Assembly (NCBI GenBank): GCA_014706295.1
Contig: JACSVZ010000001.1
Coordinates: 38,302,318 to 38,366,317, forward strand
Source of the DNA: Lycocorax pyrrhopterus obiensis
Lineage: Eukaryota; Chordata; Aves; Passeriformes; Paradisaeidae
DNA: 64,000 bases
Reading direction: 5' to 3'
A program made the position numbers and the translations under genes. Position 1 is the stretch's first letter. Each line of letters opens with the position of its first letter. Below, piece by piece: positions 1-12,787 of the stretch. The notes below the pieces were generated by a model. The model searched no databases and was not told the origin of the DNA. It worked only from the letters and a program-made list of their open reading frames with translations.

Positions 1-1394
1 AAAAAATGTTTCTCAGATTAGCCATGAAACGTATATAGAAATAATTAACTTTATGGCCACTAGATGTGGCTATTGCTCTATGTATACATGACTGAAGCAT
101 CATTCACTGCTCTAAGTTGTAGTCCCCTAAAAAAAATCTGCGGGATAACTCTACAGCTTTCTAGTGTTGTGTCCTTGATGCTATACATTGAATATTCACC
201 ATTTCTCTTAAAAATTACACCTTAGAATTTGTAAAGCAATGAAAATACATTATTTCATTATTTTGAAGTCTTAACCATTAGATCTTTATGTTAGAAGAAA
301 AATATTATTTCTAGAAAAATCAATTGGTTAATCAATAAATAGATTTTTGCATGGAAGATCTGCTAGATGGTTTTTCATTCTTTGGTTTGATTAGATGCTC
401 AAAATATTCTACAGTTTAGATAGAACTGAAAATTGAAAAACATGCCTCTTCATATGCTAATTTATTTCCTCTGACTCCAAAATAACCCTTAGGGCTAATT
501 AACAATACATTCAATAATTTTTAATTCTTTTTCCTTATCACATCAATGAGATGCCAATTTGTCCTGCCTAGGTAACTAGTCCAAAATGTCTCCTGGAGTC
601 AATCTTCTATTTATTCCTGCCCATGAATTAGTGAGGAATACATGTATGGCCAGTAAAGTGGAATCACAAAGGGAAATCATTTTGAGGTAAAAACAGTTAA
701 GAATGGGACTCAAAAACTTCAGAATCCTCAAGAATAAAAGAGCTACTTTCCATGAGCTTTAAGGGATTGTGAGGCATGGGTGTTACATGTTGATTTTTAA
801 GTCAGTGCAGACAGTCCACAGATTTAAAAAATATTTTTTGTTAACAGCAAAGATGAAACTTCAGAGGAGATTAAATTCATGCCTATTGTCTCTTATCCTC
901 CTGCTGCACATCACATTGAATAGTCTGACTCCCATGTCCTCAAGCTTCCTATAGGTACTGGGGTAGCTGTGCAGTGTTCCCAATGCCATTTCTGCCCCAG
1001 GCTGGACAAGCCCCCTGCCCCAGGGACACTGCTCCAGCCCTGACCATCACTGAACTCGCTGCAGTTTATTGATGTCTTTCCTGTGTTGGGGAACGGTATC
1101 TAGCTGTAGCTAGTGAGTGCTGAGCAGAAGGGGATAACCAATGCCTCCCTGATCTCCTGGCTGTGCTCCAGGGCTGCAGCCCCACATGCCTTTGGCAGTC
1201 TCCAATGCCAGGGGATGCTAGTGGTTCCTGTTCAAGTAATTGGTTGGAATAAGAAACACAGCATAGGAGTAAGTTCTCAGCTCTTTATATATTAGGAATT
1301 GATAAGTGAGTTCTGCATGGATCTGTGTGAAACATGTGCATGTGCCTGGAGAAGGGAAGTGGCAAAGTAAGAGTTTTCAGATAATACTTGATCC

Positions 1395-1475
1395 TTGAGG
1401 GAAATGAAGGAAGAGTGTATCATATATAAATCCTTCAGGGGATTGAGGGCAAAGAAAGAGTGTATCATATATAAA
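1395..1475. repeat. Imperfect two-copy tandem duplication, about 45 bp
   Basis: The 19-mer AGAGTGTATCATATATAAA occurs at 1412 and again at 1457, a 45-bp offset. The shared TTGAGGG block upstream is offset by 48 bp, so a small indel separates the copies. This is a local duplication, not a known family. Confidence 0.8.
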
Positions 1476-1513
1476 ATGCAGCATTATACATATTTGTATG
1501 TATGTCTACTCAG

Positions 1514-1561
1514 AAGTGCCATTTTGAAATGTTCTGCAAGTGCCATTTTGAAATGTTCTGG
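1514..1561. repeat. 24-bp tandem duplication, two copies
   Basis: Copies at 1514-1537 and 1538-1561 are identical except for the last base. The core is AAGTGCCATTTTGAAATG. It lies about 40 bp after another small duplication, so this stretch has duplicated locally more than once. Confidence 0.9.
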
Positions 1562-3117
1562 ATGCATTGATGAAAACACCAAATCAATGCCTGATAGAGG
1601 TCGAAAACCTAAATATTAAGTTGCTAGCAGAAGATACGGAGAGTAAGGCAGAATGTCATCATGCCACAGCTGTATGATTCGTTACATACAGTTCTGCTTG
1701 CTTTGTCTCAAAAAGGGAAGAATACAGTAAAATGTCCAGACAGAGGAAATAAGAAGACAGAAGTGGAAGAAGCTTCAGAGAAGAGCTACAAAGATGATCA
1801 AGTTCATGGATTTCTCAGTAAACTGAGGTGCTGGAAGTAATCTGGAAAAGAGAGACATGGGGGACATACGGCAGAAGTCTAAACAGATGAGTAGTGTGCT
1901 GAAAGTGAATAAGTTCTTCTCTGTATCCCCCAGTACAAAACCTGGCATGAAGCAAATAAAACTGGATGTATATCTTTGCACACAGTACAATTGAGCTGCA
2001 GAATCCATTTTCATGGGATGTTGTGGCTATAAAAAATTTATGGGATCAGAGACCTCATGGTTCTTAGTCAAGTAGCAGTTATTAATGCTTATAAACCACT
2101 AAGTGTACAAGCCACAAGAATTTGGAGGAGTTTATTGTACAGGAGAAACATCCTACATGTTTGTCCTGTTCTTTCCTTGAGCATCCCCCCTTGTTTACTG
2201 CCAAGGATAAGGTACTGGGCTAAAGGGACCTCCTTTGTGAGCCAGTGTGGCTAATCTTATTTCATCATTTTCACAAAAATATATCATATGGAGGAATGAA
2301 GAGGGGCTTCTGTTAAGACTGCTTCATGCAAATTCAAAAGTTAATTTCTTACCTGACTGTTGAAGTCCCTCTAAATGGCATTATAAGAAAAAAAATTGTA
2401 GCAAAATTGTACAATAAAAATACATTTTAAAAGTAGGATCTAATATAGTATCACAAAGACAAGTAATTACTGATTTAATGAAAATTATATTTCTGAATAA
2501 TTTTCAAAATACTAAGTGCAGATCAACTACTGGCTGCCTTATAATTAAGAGTACAGACTATGTACTAGAACATGGCTTCCAAGATGGTTTGCAGAACCCC
2601 TTATGTAATTCTACTGGCTATCCACCAAAAAAAGAGGGGTTTGGTCTATCAGTTGGAAATGACTCTTTGATCCAGTTCTTCCCTTTGAGTGTTTTGACTG
2701 CAGTCAGAGAATTTATATATTTTTCTTAGAAGTTTCAATTTGTCCTTTAAAAAGAAATATTCCACATGTTCACACCATTTTTGTTTCTTTGTCTTCATTT
2801 TTTTTGCAGTATTTACTAATCTTTACCTCTTCATGCCCTCACATTTCAGAACTCTTATGGTCTGCTGTCCTAAGGGAGTCACTCCTTTTCAGATTTTTGT
2901 GAGATTTTATGGTTATTGGATTTTTTGTCTCATAATCCTTTTTGTATTTCAGTTTTTTCCAGATAAAATATAAACAAAATATCAAATCCTATGTTATTTT
3001 ATCAACAAAGAACGATTTTTTTTCTCATGAGAGATATTCATGTTTGCCCCTGCTTTTGCTTTAAGCTATATTTTTTTTGTTCATGCCTGTTACAAAATTA
3101 TGCTTGTGTAGGATATA

Positions 3118-3340
3118 ATAGAATCATAGAATCGTTATAGTTAGAAAAGACCTCCAAGATCCCAGGGTCCAACCTTGGACCAAACACCACTTTGCCACCT
3201 AAACCATAGCACAAAGTGCCACGTCCAGTTGTTTCTTGAACACTTCCATGGATGGTGACTCCACTACTTTCCTGGACAGTCCATTTTAATGCTTGACAAG
3301 CCTTGCAGCGAAGAAATTCTTCCTGATGTCCAAATTGAAA
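3118..3340 (-). mobile_element. CR1 LINE 3' fragment
   Basis: Read on the minus strand this is the 3' end of a chicken-repeat-1 LINE. The plus strand begins with the reverse complement of the terminal repeat (ATAGAATCATAGAATCG). It continues through the typical block for 'ggaccttggaagatc...' and the conserved AAGAAATTCTTCCTGATGTCC stretch. CR1 copies are nearly always truncated at the 5' end, as here. Only about 220 bp remain, with no coding capacity. Identity rests on remembered avian CR1 consensus features. Subfamily is not assigned. Confidence 0.9.
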
Positions 3341-5523
3341 GATTTTCTTTGTCACTTACATAACTTGATTTGAAATGGAGTACAACTGGAGTTTTGTCAC
3401 ATTAGTACTTCAAGTATAGATTACTGTAACGGATTGTGACAGGCTAGTATTAGTTACAGGTTAGTAATTGTTAGTGTAACAGGTTAGTTAATGAAAACAG
3501 AGGGAAAATATCAAACAAATGTAGATCTCATTTTTGTCACCCCTATGGGAAATGAACATTCTCAGTGCCAGTTTCGCTACAGCTTTAATACAGGTTTCAA
3601 ACTTTATTGGCAGTCTCTGGGCTTCAAACAGCAAAATACTGGGTTCTGTTTCTGACGTGTTTATAAGCCTGTAGTCTGACATCTTGCAGAGAAGGTTACC
3701 TTTCATCTCCCCTTGGGCAGCTTGAAGCTCCAAGTGTCCCATTGAGGATCTTCCAACCTTGTGTGCTGTGAAGTCTGCTCAGTCACCAGTTTGGGATTTT
3801 TTCCTTTCCTGCCAGCAAGAGCAATGGCTAAAATCTCAGCATTCCCCATAGTTTTTCTCAGTCCTGTGACTAAACTCTTTGAAGTCCTATTGTAAATGAC
3901 CCAGTGCACCTTCCCATCTGTGAAGGCCCAAATGAATTGTTTAGATATAGAAAAATGCTCTACCCATGACAATTTTCAAAATATTCAGAGTAATCAATCA
4001 CATCCTTTGGAGACTGTGGGAAAAAATTTTCACCATCACCTAGTAGCAACCCTTCTTCTACTCACTACCACCACTCTCCAAAAATCTCACAGAATTTCAC
4101 AAGATGTCAACTAATTAGATATTGCCATGTGTGTGAACCAGCCTCTAATCCCTCTTCTTCCTTCTGGCTGATGGCATGTCATCTGCACTCTAATTTGATT
4201 AACTGATAGTGTTCTGCCTGATTATATGGCACTAAGAAAAAGGATTAGGGGAAAGAGGACAGTGAGAGTATTAAAGCTGAGCCATCTCTTGAAATATGCC
4301 TGGAGGAGTTGTGGGAACAGTGAAAATCCATTGAGTGAAATTATCACTCCTGGTTATCACCTGGAAGATATAAAGACATTTTTCAAAGACAAAAATGAGA
4401 ATTAAAATCACCCCTTTTGGAGAAATGGGATTTGTGGTGTTCCTTGTGTGGACTGGGTGAGGCTCTGACAAAGCAATCCTAAAACATGGATGCACTTCAC
4501 CTTGAGCAATCTCAAGAAGCATTTCTCTGCAATTAGTTTTTTAAATGAAAGTACTGAATTGCTGTGGTTAAATTGCCTTGAGTTTCAGTTAGGTATTAAA
4601 GCCACCGAGCTAGAAGCCAGTCACTATCTACAGTCTCAACTTAGTTTTCACAAGATGGGGTAAACAGATTTAAAATCACTGCGGACTGAGAGGTCTTGCT
4701 TCCTTTTCGGTGCGCCTTGCTGCCTTCTCCAGCATGTGTGCTACTCCTGCTGAGCTTTTGGAAACAAAATCATTTTGCTGCAGCAGCACAAAGCAAACAG
4801 GATCTTTCTTTTGTTTGTTTGTTTGCTTGTTTGTTTGGGTTTTGTTCTGTTTTTTTATGGGAAGGGAGCAGGACAGAGCCGCAAATCCACCAACCTTTTC
4901 AGTGGTGAGAAGCCATTAATGAGGGCAGCTGTCTGTGAGGGGGGATGAACCCTTGAAGTCCAGTGAGACATAGTTGTTGCTGGGTGTGTTTAAAAGACAG
5001 GTGCTGACTGGGAGCATTGAGAGCTACAACTCCCAACCCCTCACGAAGAGAGAAAAGAGAGTTTCTGTCATGTGGGTACACTGATGGCATTTCCCAGGGT
5101 TACATCAGAAAACCTTGCCTCTGTGATTGAGTCCTGTGCCAAAGTTCATTAAAAGCCTTGTTTAAACTTGTCAAATGGAATAAAACTCTGAGGTTATACT
5201 GGTCAAAAAATTAAGTTGACACTTAAGGTCCTCGTCCTTTTGGACCCAAGCCTGTCTGGCACCTGCAACAACCCAACATGACTTGAAGGCTCAGGTTTTT
5301 AAGTAGCTTTGGGGCACGTTTAAGGGGAAAGCCCAGGCTCCTGCAGCCCCTCAGCATGGGCTGTGCTTTTCCTGCAGCATTAAAGGTATGGGCTGGTGGG
5401 CTCAGTTGGGTTTGCTGGTCACCTCACCCACCCTGGAGGAAGGGTCACATGGACACAGAGTGGGCTGGTTCACCCAGGCCTTCCTGGTGAATAGCTCAAT
5501 GCAACCTCCATCTTCTGGCACTG
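3341..5523. other. Gene-free intergenic DNA
   Basis: No exon or transposon is recognised. A TTTG-rich simple repeat lies at about 4809-4838. The short ORFs are random. Confidence 0.55.
4809..4838. repeat. (TTTG)n simple repeat
   Basis: Seven or so imperfect TTTG units with one TTGC interruption. Confidence 0.85.
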
Positions 5524-6084
5524 TGTGCTGGTTTTGGCTGGGACAGAGATAGTGTTCTTCACAGTATCTGGTATGGGCTGGTTTTGATTTGTCCTGGAAA
5601 CAGTGTTGACAACTCAGGGATGTTTTAGCTGTTGCTGAGCAGTGCTTGCACAGAGTCAAGGCCTTTTCTGCCTCGCACCCCAGCAGGGAGAAGGTGCACA
5701 AGGAGTTGGGATGGGACACAGCCCCCAACAGGACAGCTGACCCCAACTGACCACAGGAATATCCCATACCATAGGATATTGTGCCCAGGATATAAAACTG
5801 GGGCAAGAAGGAAAGGGGGAAGTTTGGAGTAATGGTGTTTGTCTGTCCAAGTCACATTGCACATGATGGAGCCCATCTTTCCTGGGTATGGCTGAACACC
5901 TGCCTGCCCGTGCAATGGACAATGAATGGATTTCTTGTTTTGCTTTGCTTGCATGGGTGGCTTTTCTTTTACCGATTAAACTATTTCTCACTTCTGCTCT
6001 TCTGGTTGTCTCCCCCTTCCCTCTGGGGGAGAATGAGCAGCAGTTGCATGGGGCTGAGCTGCTGGCTGAGGTTAAACCATGACA
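5524..6084 (+). mobile_element. Solo LTR of an avian ERVL-type endogenous retrovirus
   Basis: The element opens with TGTGCTGGTTTTGGCTGGGA and closes with GGTTAAACCATGACA, the terminal signatures of the common bird ERVL LTR family. Promoter and processing signals sit in the expected order: a TATA box (TATAAAA) at 5791-5797 and a poly(A) signal ATTAAA at 5975-5980. The G-rich stretch before the end (GGGGGAGAATGAGCAGC) is also typical. At about 560 bp it is close to full length for such an LTR. I see no primer-binding site or gag-pol sequence on either side, so it is a solo LTR left by recombination. A clean 5-bp target duplication is not evident, so the ends may be off by a few bases. Confidence 0.88.
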
Positions 6085-8355
6085 ACAGACTGGAATGAAA
6101 TAAGGGCCAAGGTTCACTGTAGACAGCTTGGACTAAATCAAAGAGGAGACAGCATAGTAGCGATCTGATTTGCCCAGGAGCCTGCTTCGCCAGCACTGGA
6201 AGGGAGTGACTGCTTGTCATACCTCTTTATGTTCACAAGGAAATGGTGAAGACCAGGTGTTTATTATCCTAAGCCTTTCCCTGGACATTTACAGACCTTT
6301 AGCTAAACATGCCTTGTAAGCACCAACAGCACTTGCTCAACTTGTTCCTCTCCTGCTCTCATCAGCCACATCACAGCAGTGATCCTTGTGTCCAGGCAAG
6401 GTCTGCCTCATCTTCTGGACCTGGCACCTACAGGTCAATGTTGTCCGTGTTTCTGGACCTAGTTAAATTGCTACTATCTAACTCAGAGCTGATGTGGGCT
6501 CCAGGTCTGTAACAGATGAGAAAAGCCAAGTTTTATGTTTTATAAGAGCTAAGTATGGAACAGCTCTAAATTATTAAACTGTAACATGCTATTAATGGGT
6601 TAACCTAAGGAGACATGGCAAGGACAGACGGATACAACTAAAGTTTTAGCTGCAGTTTTCTGTACCTACTTAGAGAGGGATGTTCTTGCTTAACGAAGCA
6701 TGGCTGCATAGCTAAACTTACATCTATCCACTACGGACACCGAACTCATTTCAGATCCCTGCTCCTCAGAAGGTGTGAACCTGAGCTGCAGGGAATGTAG
6801 TGTATGCCATCTCTGAACTGAGTTAGGGGAATTCATATGTTTTATAGTGTGCTTCTGCTGAAGCCATGAGCAAAATAGATGACTGAATGAATAAAGTCTC
6901 TTTATGTCAGTGGAGACTAAATTGTCGAACAAATTAACAATAAATACCTTGCTAAATTAAATCTTATTTTCTTCAAATAGCCACAAGGAGTGTAAACATT
7001 CAGCAGCAAGTTGATTGTATAAAAACAAAGACATCTCAAAAACGCCAAATATTACAAACAAGGTATTATTTAACATCCTGATACTCAGATAAGAGTATAT
7101 GAATGTGATTCAGATTTTACGTAAGCATTCCCTTTTCTCTTTAAAGGAAATCAAAGGCACGTCGCAAAGCAAAATGATGCTTCAAGTCAAAATTATTATA
7201 CTAATAAAATAGGATTTTATAGTGAAAGATGTTTGTACCTGCTTCCTCTCAATGAGATACAACCTACTGCTCACAATATTACATTGCCCATAGTTATTTT
7301 CTCTTCTCTCCTATGGATACACGCATACATGTATGCATGCTTTCCTATGTAACATAGAGACACTCTCATCCAGTGCTTTCACACATCCTCAAGGGCTTTT
7401 TCAGCTAATGGAACATGCTGCATCCTTAGGCTGAGATGAAATATTCAACACCTTACAGAGGTTATGCAATCCTTTTTTTATATGTAATTAAGCTACTCTG
7501 GTTTACAGGGATTAAAAAATTCATAAACACTTCACTCAGTTAAATTTACTAGTACAATGGAGTCACTCTCTGCAAACACTCAAACACTGTATGACTTTCT
7601 CAGGGTGGCAGGGAGCCTTTTTTTCCCCTTTCCTCCAGAATAACATGAAGAAACTGATGTGAAAATTGTTATCCTTTTGTACCTTTTTTTTAATTACAGA
7701 AGCAACAGTGTCTGAAGCAAGTTGTCTGTAAACAGTAATCCAACTGATTTACTGCATGCCTTGTTCCCTCATCTACTTTCCTCCTATATGTCCTAGCTCT
7801 CATTCCCCAGCCCTGGATGCTCATTTGCCAGACATAGACTACTGTAGCTCTGTATCTGCAGACTGGATCCCAAGCTATCACCAAACCAAGTGTATTGCAG
7901 CTGAATTTTGCCAGACCTTTTTTGAGTGGGAACATTAATATAAGCTCCTTTTCAGAACCACCAATTTTAATGTGGTTTACCAGACTTCTCTTATTTTTTC
8001 AGGTTTTGCTAAAAATGCCCAGTGGGTTCAATAGTTCTCGGTGGGTGCGTCACACACCTGGATGCACAAGCAGGTAGGCAGAGAAACTGTAAATTTTTTT
8101 TGCCTTCAGAAAGCCAACCTAGGAAAGAGAAGAGATATAAAATCATATTCAGGCCAAGATACAGCTATTAACTAAGAGGGCATGGGATAGAGATCCCACT
8201 GTGGAGGACCACTCTATTGTGGACAGGTAATTCTGTACTTGTACAAATGCTTTTCTTGTTCCAGTTACTGCTAGAAATAGGATACAGGTTAACTAATTCT
8301 ATGGACTGATCAAAAAGGACAGAAATATTTCCATCTCTTATATAACATAAAGATT

Positions 8356-8372
8356 AAAAAAAAAAAAAAAAA
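8356..8372. repeat. Poly(A) run followed by A/G-rich sequence
   Basis: Seventeen A residues followed by a purine-rich tail (AAAAGGAAAGAGGAAAAGAGG). No retrocopy can be recognised upstream of it. Confidence 0.8.
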
Positions 8373-9367
8373 CCAAAAAGGAAAGAGGAAAAGAGGAAAA
8401 AGCAAATAGTTCTCCGAGCAGCAGTACTGTTGGGTTCTGGTTTGCCTGGTGTCTGATATATTTAAGACTTCACCTAGTGTGTCATAGTGAATTAAGATTG
8501 ACTGGTAGCTTCAAAAATTATCAGACAGTGAATAAATGGAGAGGTGAACACAGAGGTGGATAGGCAAGACAAAAATACCTCTCCTCTCCAATCTACACCT
8601 AATCAAAGTTTAATTAAAGTTTCTTATGAAAGTCACCTGGATGAGAATCCTGATTTATGCTCCCATGATTTAATCATATCATCATCTGACTTTCTGACTG
8701 AGAAATATAACTATTATTGTAAGTTTAGAGAGATCCCACTAAGTTTCTTGCCTAAGAATCGAAAGTCCTCAGGTGCTGGTTTTCCAATCTGAGAGTAATA
8801 TTTTAGAAATCAGTATGCCACGGATTTTATTTCCTCCCCTATGATGGTTTGTCCCCCATTACTAAGTTATGTAAATGAATACGTTCTGTTAATAAAAATG
8901 ACCACACAAAACAATTCGTAAGTCAGAGACAAATCCTGAATTCAGTTCCCAGAAGCTGTGTCACTTTTCTTTTTCTTTCAGCTTTCCCTCTTTAGCTATA
9001 TTTAAAAATCAGAATAGTGTTTATTTAACGTCCTTAGTGACTTTGTACTGAGCAGTAAGAGCGATGGAGAGGTTGTTCTAGGGGAGGGCGAGAGAGGGAA
9101 CAAGCCCATGCAGAGCTCTTTCTGGACGTCAATAAAAAGCCCTGACAACAAAAGACTCAATAATATAATTGCTTTAATAAGACAGACTAGAAAGAAATAT
9201 AGATAGTGAGTAGATGTTATGTTCTTTCAGATGGAGGGCACAGGTGTTCATGCAGCATCAGAGCTAAGACTGAATGGAATTTCCCCATCAAACTATGCAG
9301 AGCTGATGATGTCTGTGGAGGGAAGGTCTCACTTTTTGGCCATTTGAGCAGTTGTATAATGCAATAA

Positions 9368-9438
9368 TTGTACTATACATTGTACTGTATTCTTGTATAC
9401 AAGAATATAATTGTACTATATTCTTGTATACAAGAAAA
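9368..9438. repeat. Duplicated 16-bp perfect palindrome
   Basis: TTCTTGTATACAAGAA, a perfect inverted repeat, occurs at 9390-9405 and again at 9421-9436, 31 bp apart. Each copy is preceded by a related TTGTACTATA/TTGTACTGTA block. This is a tandem duplication of a self-complementary unit. Confidence 0.9.
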
Positions 9439-12400
9439 CTGCTGTATTCCTTCAGGATGCTCACACATTGACTTCTTGCTACCCTTTTTTAGATGAAGTC
9501 AAGGCCAGGCAGGTGCTGCCATCAGTAGTGTCAGGTGGGAGCTGCCTGCAGGCTCCCCTGGTACCATGAGCTGGTGGAGCTCATCCCACAGTCAGTGGAC
9601 ATAGATGGCACAACAGAGTCTGAAGGCCATGCTGGACATTCAGCCCAGTGCGTACTGGCCTGTGCCTGCTCAGGTGACCTGTGGTGTGGCTCACTCCCTC
9701 CTCAATGAGCAGCGCTCTCCTGATCAGGATCAATGCACACCACCCCTTGATCCATGTGGAATTTACCTTTCCCAAAGGTATATTATAAGTTGCATATTAT
9801 ATTAATAACATGGGGGCTTCTCAAGCCCTAAATATGAGCCCTAACAGGGCAGATGAGACCTATCCAAGATCATCAACTCCTTGAATGCGAAGTCTTCAGC
9901 AAGGGTCCCTGTACAGATGTGTTTTTAAGATTTTCCTCTGCACCTTCCATTTAAAAATAAGTCGGTACATATGAAGTGTGCATGAATCATTTAAAAATGT
10001 CACCAGGGAGTTACATTAAAGGGTAATGTAATACTCCGTAGAAATTAGAAATAAATCCCCTAGTGCAGAAAACTGCTGTACTGCAGAACAGCAATTACAA
10101 GCAAACAAAGGGAAACAACAAGATTCTTGAATATTCTGGCTGTATCTCCAAACCTAATTAGTTCAGCCTCCAACAACATCAGAGTGCTTCATTAATGAAC
10201 CTCTGAATCATCTGTACTCATCTGTGACTGATAACCATGACTCAGTTTTACCAGTGACGAGGATGAGGTGGTTTGGTAATAAAGACATTAAATTGCCCAC
10301 TATCTCCAAGTTCTGCCATGAACTTGCATGGGCAGGCTGTCATCTCTGCACCTCAGTTCTTCAGTGAAAGGCAATGCTACTCAAGACTGTGACATTTATA
10401 TTTCTTATAGAATGGATCATGCATCGCAATGAGCCTTGAGCCCATCAGAGTCTCCTAGGTAGTCCTGAAGCACTTGAGAATGCAGAGAAAGCATTCACAG
10501 AGGGGGTTCTCAAATACAGAATGACCTAATGTTTCAGATATTTCATGAGGAAGAGATTTCGGAAATGTCTTAAGTCGTAGCAGTTGGAAAAACAGGAGCG
10601 TGGTTTTAAGGTAATGATAATTAGGAGTTCACAAGAGAAGCATGAATAAAGGCGAAGAAATAGTGAGCAGAGCTAAGTTTAAATGAAGAGAGAAAAGACT
10701 GGGGTAACTCAGGGAAAGAAAATAAAGTTGTTATCAGATTATGTGGAGGGAGATTAATGAGAAAAGTGAACAGTTAGTCTGATCGGGAAACCAGAGAAAG
10801 CTGTTTAATGAACAGAGGAAAGAACTACGTCAGATAGTTAATTTAAACAGTACTGCTCCTGTAAGATACTAGGTAAAACTAATAACCACAGATGCCATCG
10901 TATTCAGAATTATACTGATGACAAAAGTACATTTTAGCTGCTTCTTTTCTTGCAGAGACACATCAATAATGCATACTTTAATTACATTCAACAACAGAAC
11001 CTATGTATTAGAGCGGTGACACTTTGGTGATGAATAGAGACATCCAACAATTTGTCATTTTGCAGAGTACAGTACTGAGACAAGCCTAACTTACCTGTGT
11101 AGAGTTATAAATGCCATTCTCTAAGGGAAAACTGGAATATATGTATTAAAAAGTGCATTCTATTGCATATTAGGGATTCCCTAACATAAATACTGGGATG
11201 AATTCTGGCCTCCTCATTGTAACTAAGATATACTGTTAGATGTATCTGAAGTAAAAACAGTCCAAAGAGTGACAACAAAGCAGAAAAAAAAGATGATGCT
11301 TCTATGACAAAAAAGTGTTGCAAAATCAAAGATCTGCTAACCTGAAAATCAGCAAAAATAATGAAAGCACAACACTTCGGAAAAAAGTTATTATAGTTTC
11401 AGGAATTTAGATACTCTAAGCAGGTTTAGCTGATTTTTCTAATACTCTTGTAAGTCCATCAAGTAAAACAAAGCTGAAGCTGTCTTTACATGACGTGTTT
11501 TCAAGTGGCATTAAAATTCTGCACAGGTTTTGTTGCACATTGGCATATACCCCTCACATTACTCTACTGCTAACATACTTTTCACAATACAAGAATGGTA
11601 AGATTGCCTGCCTGAGAAGCTGTCAGGCAAAACCCTGTTTACTCTAGCATGTCATAAAATCCAAGTTTAACAAACTTTTCTGTCAGTTTAAGATTTTGAA
11701 TATAGCTGGATCTGACATCAGTTCCCTATATAACAAATTTTGACTGTCAGTTTAGATATTTTAAAATTTGCTTGTTGTGAAACTAAATTGAGATAGCAAT
11801 GTTGGCTTTTCATTTCTTTTAAGTATAAAGTGTAAGGTTAAAATTTCTTCAACCACAAGTACTGTAACTGGACAGCAGTAACTGGTTGCTGTTTGACACC
11901 TGAAACAATCTTGCATGGCAAGAATTGCAGTTATTTATTGCATGCCTTTTCATCTTTTTCTTTTTTTTTTTTTAATTTGCTTGACTGTAGACAAAGTCAT
12001 GCTTTTCAGATTTTACTTCTGATGAGAAAGACATTTATTTAAATGTGAAATGCTGGAGGTGGACTGTATGGACTATGTCTGTGACATCTGATAGGAGAAT
12101 TTCCAAGATCATCTTCAGGACATGATGGCATGCAGCTACTGTTGGCCTAGAGACTGTCCTGTGTGGAGGTAGGAGTGTTGAAGAGTGGCTTCTTTTGTAC
12201 AGTCAGGCATCTGGTCTCTGGCCCTCCCTCAAGTCCTCGCAACAACTTCATATCTTGGAGCTCCCCACACCCACAGGTTGTCCTCATGGCCTTCTGGGGT
12301 CTGATGTAACTCAGGGCCCACCACACCCTCATGCACAGGATCCCTTTAAAACGTCCAAAGGGCAAGATGCAGCTTTTCCATTTCTGGGTGCTAGTGATGT

Positions 12401-12764
12401 TAATTCAAGGGTAAACTGCCAGGAGGGACTCCTTTGCTTCCCTGCTGTACAGAAATTTTGATGCTGGACAACCCAGACCTCTACAGCAGCCAGAGCCTCA
12501 TTCTAATGGACGTTGTCAAATGTGTCAGAGACATTGTTCAGAGAGGGCTGCATGACATAGAATGGCCCCACCAGGGAGTCAGCAAGTGATACTTTCAGAC
12601 CCCCTACTTCTGACATGCACTAACCCCTTGGCAACCCCCAGATTTCTGCCAGACTCCTCTAGTCCTACAGCCCAGCTTCCATATGTGCTTCAATCGCTGC
12701 AAAATCCAAGTCATAGAAGGGAAGGCCTCTCTTCATATAGGGAAACCTCCACAGAGGTGCCTCA

Positions 12765-12787
12765 CACGGGGTCAGAGAGACCCCGTG
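12765..12787. other. Short perfect hairpin
   Basis: CACGGGGTC, a 5-nt AGAGA loop, then GACCCCGTG: a perfect 9-bp GC-rich stem. There is no following T-run and no gene context, so I assign no role. Confidence 0.7.

Larger units (their letters stand above)
1..3117. other. Gene-free AT-rich intergenic DNA
   Basis: Only short ORFs without codon structure or splice context occur here. The only organised sequence I see is two small tandem duplications, near 1395-1475 and 1514-1561, listed separately. I recognise no exon, RNA gene or transposon in this stretch. Confidence 0.6.

Noticed and set aside
5402..6220. Several ORFs of 64-153 residues
   Set aside because: They lie in or across the solo LTR and have no retroviral gene or host-protein similarity that I recognise.
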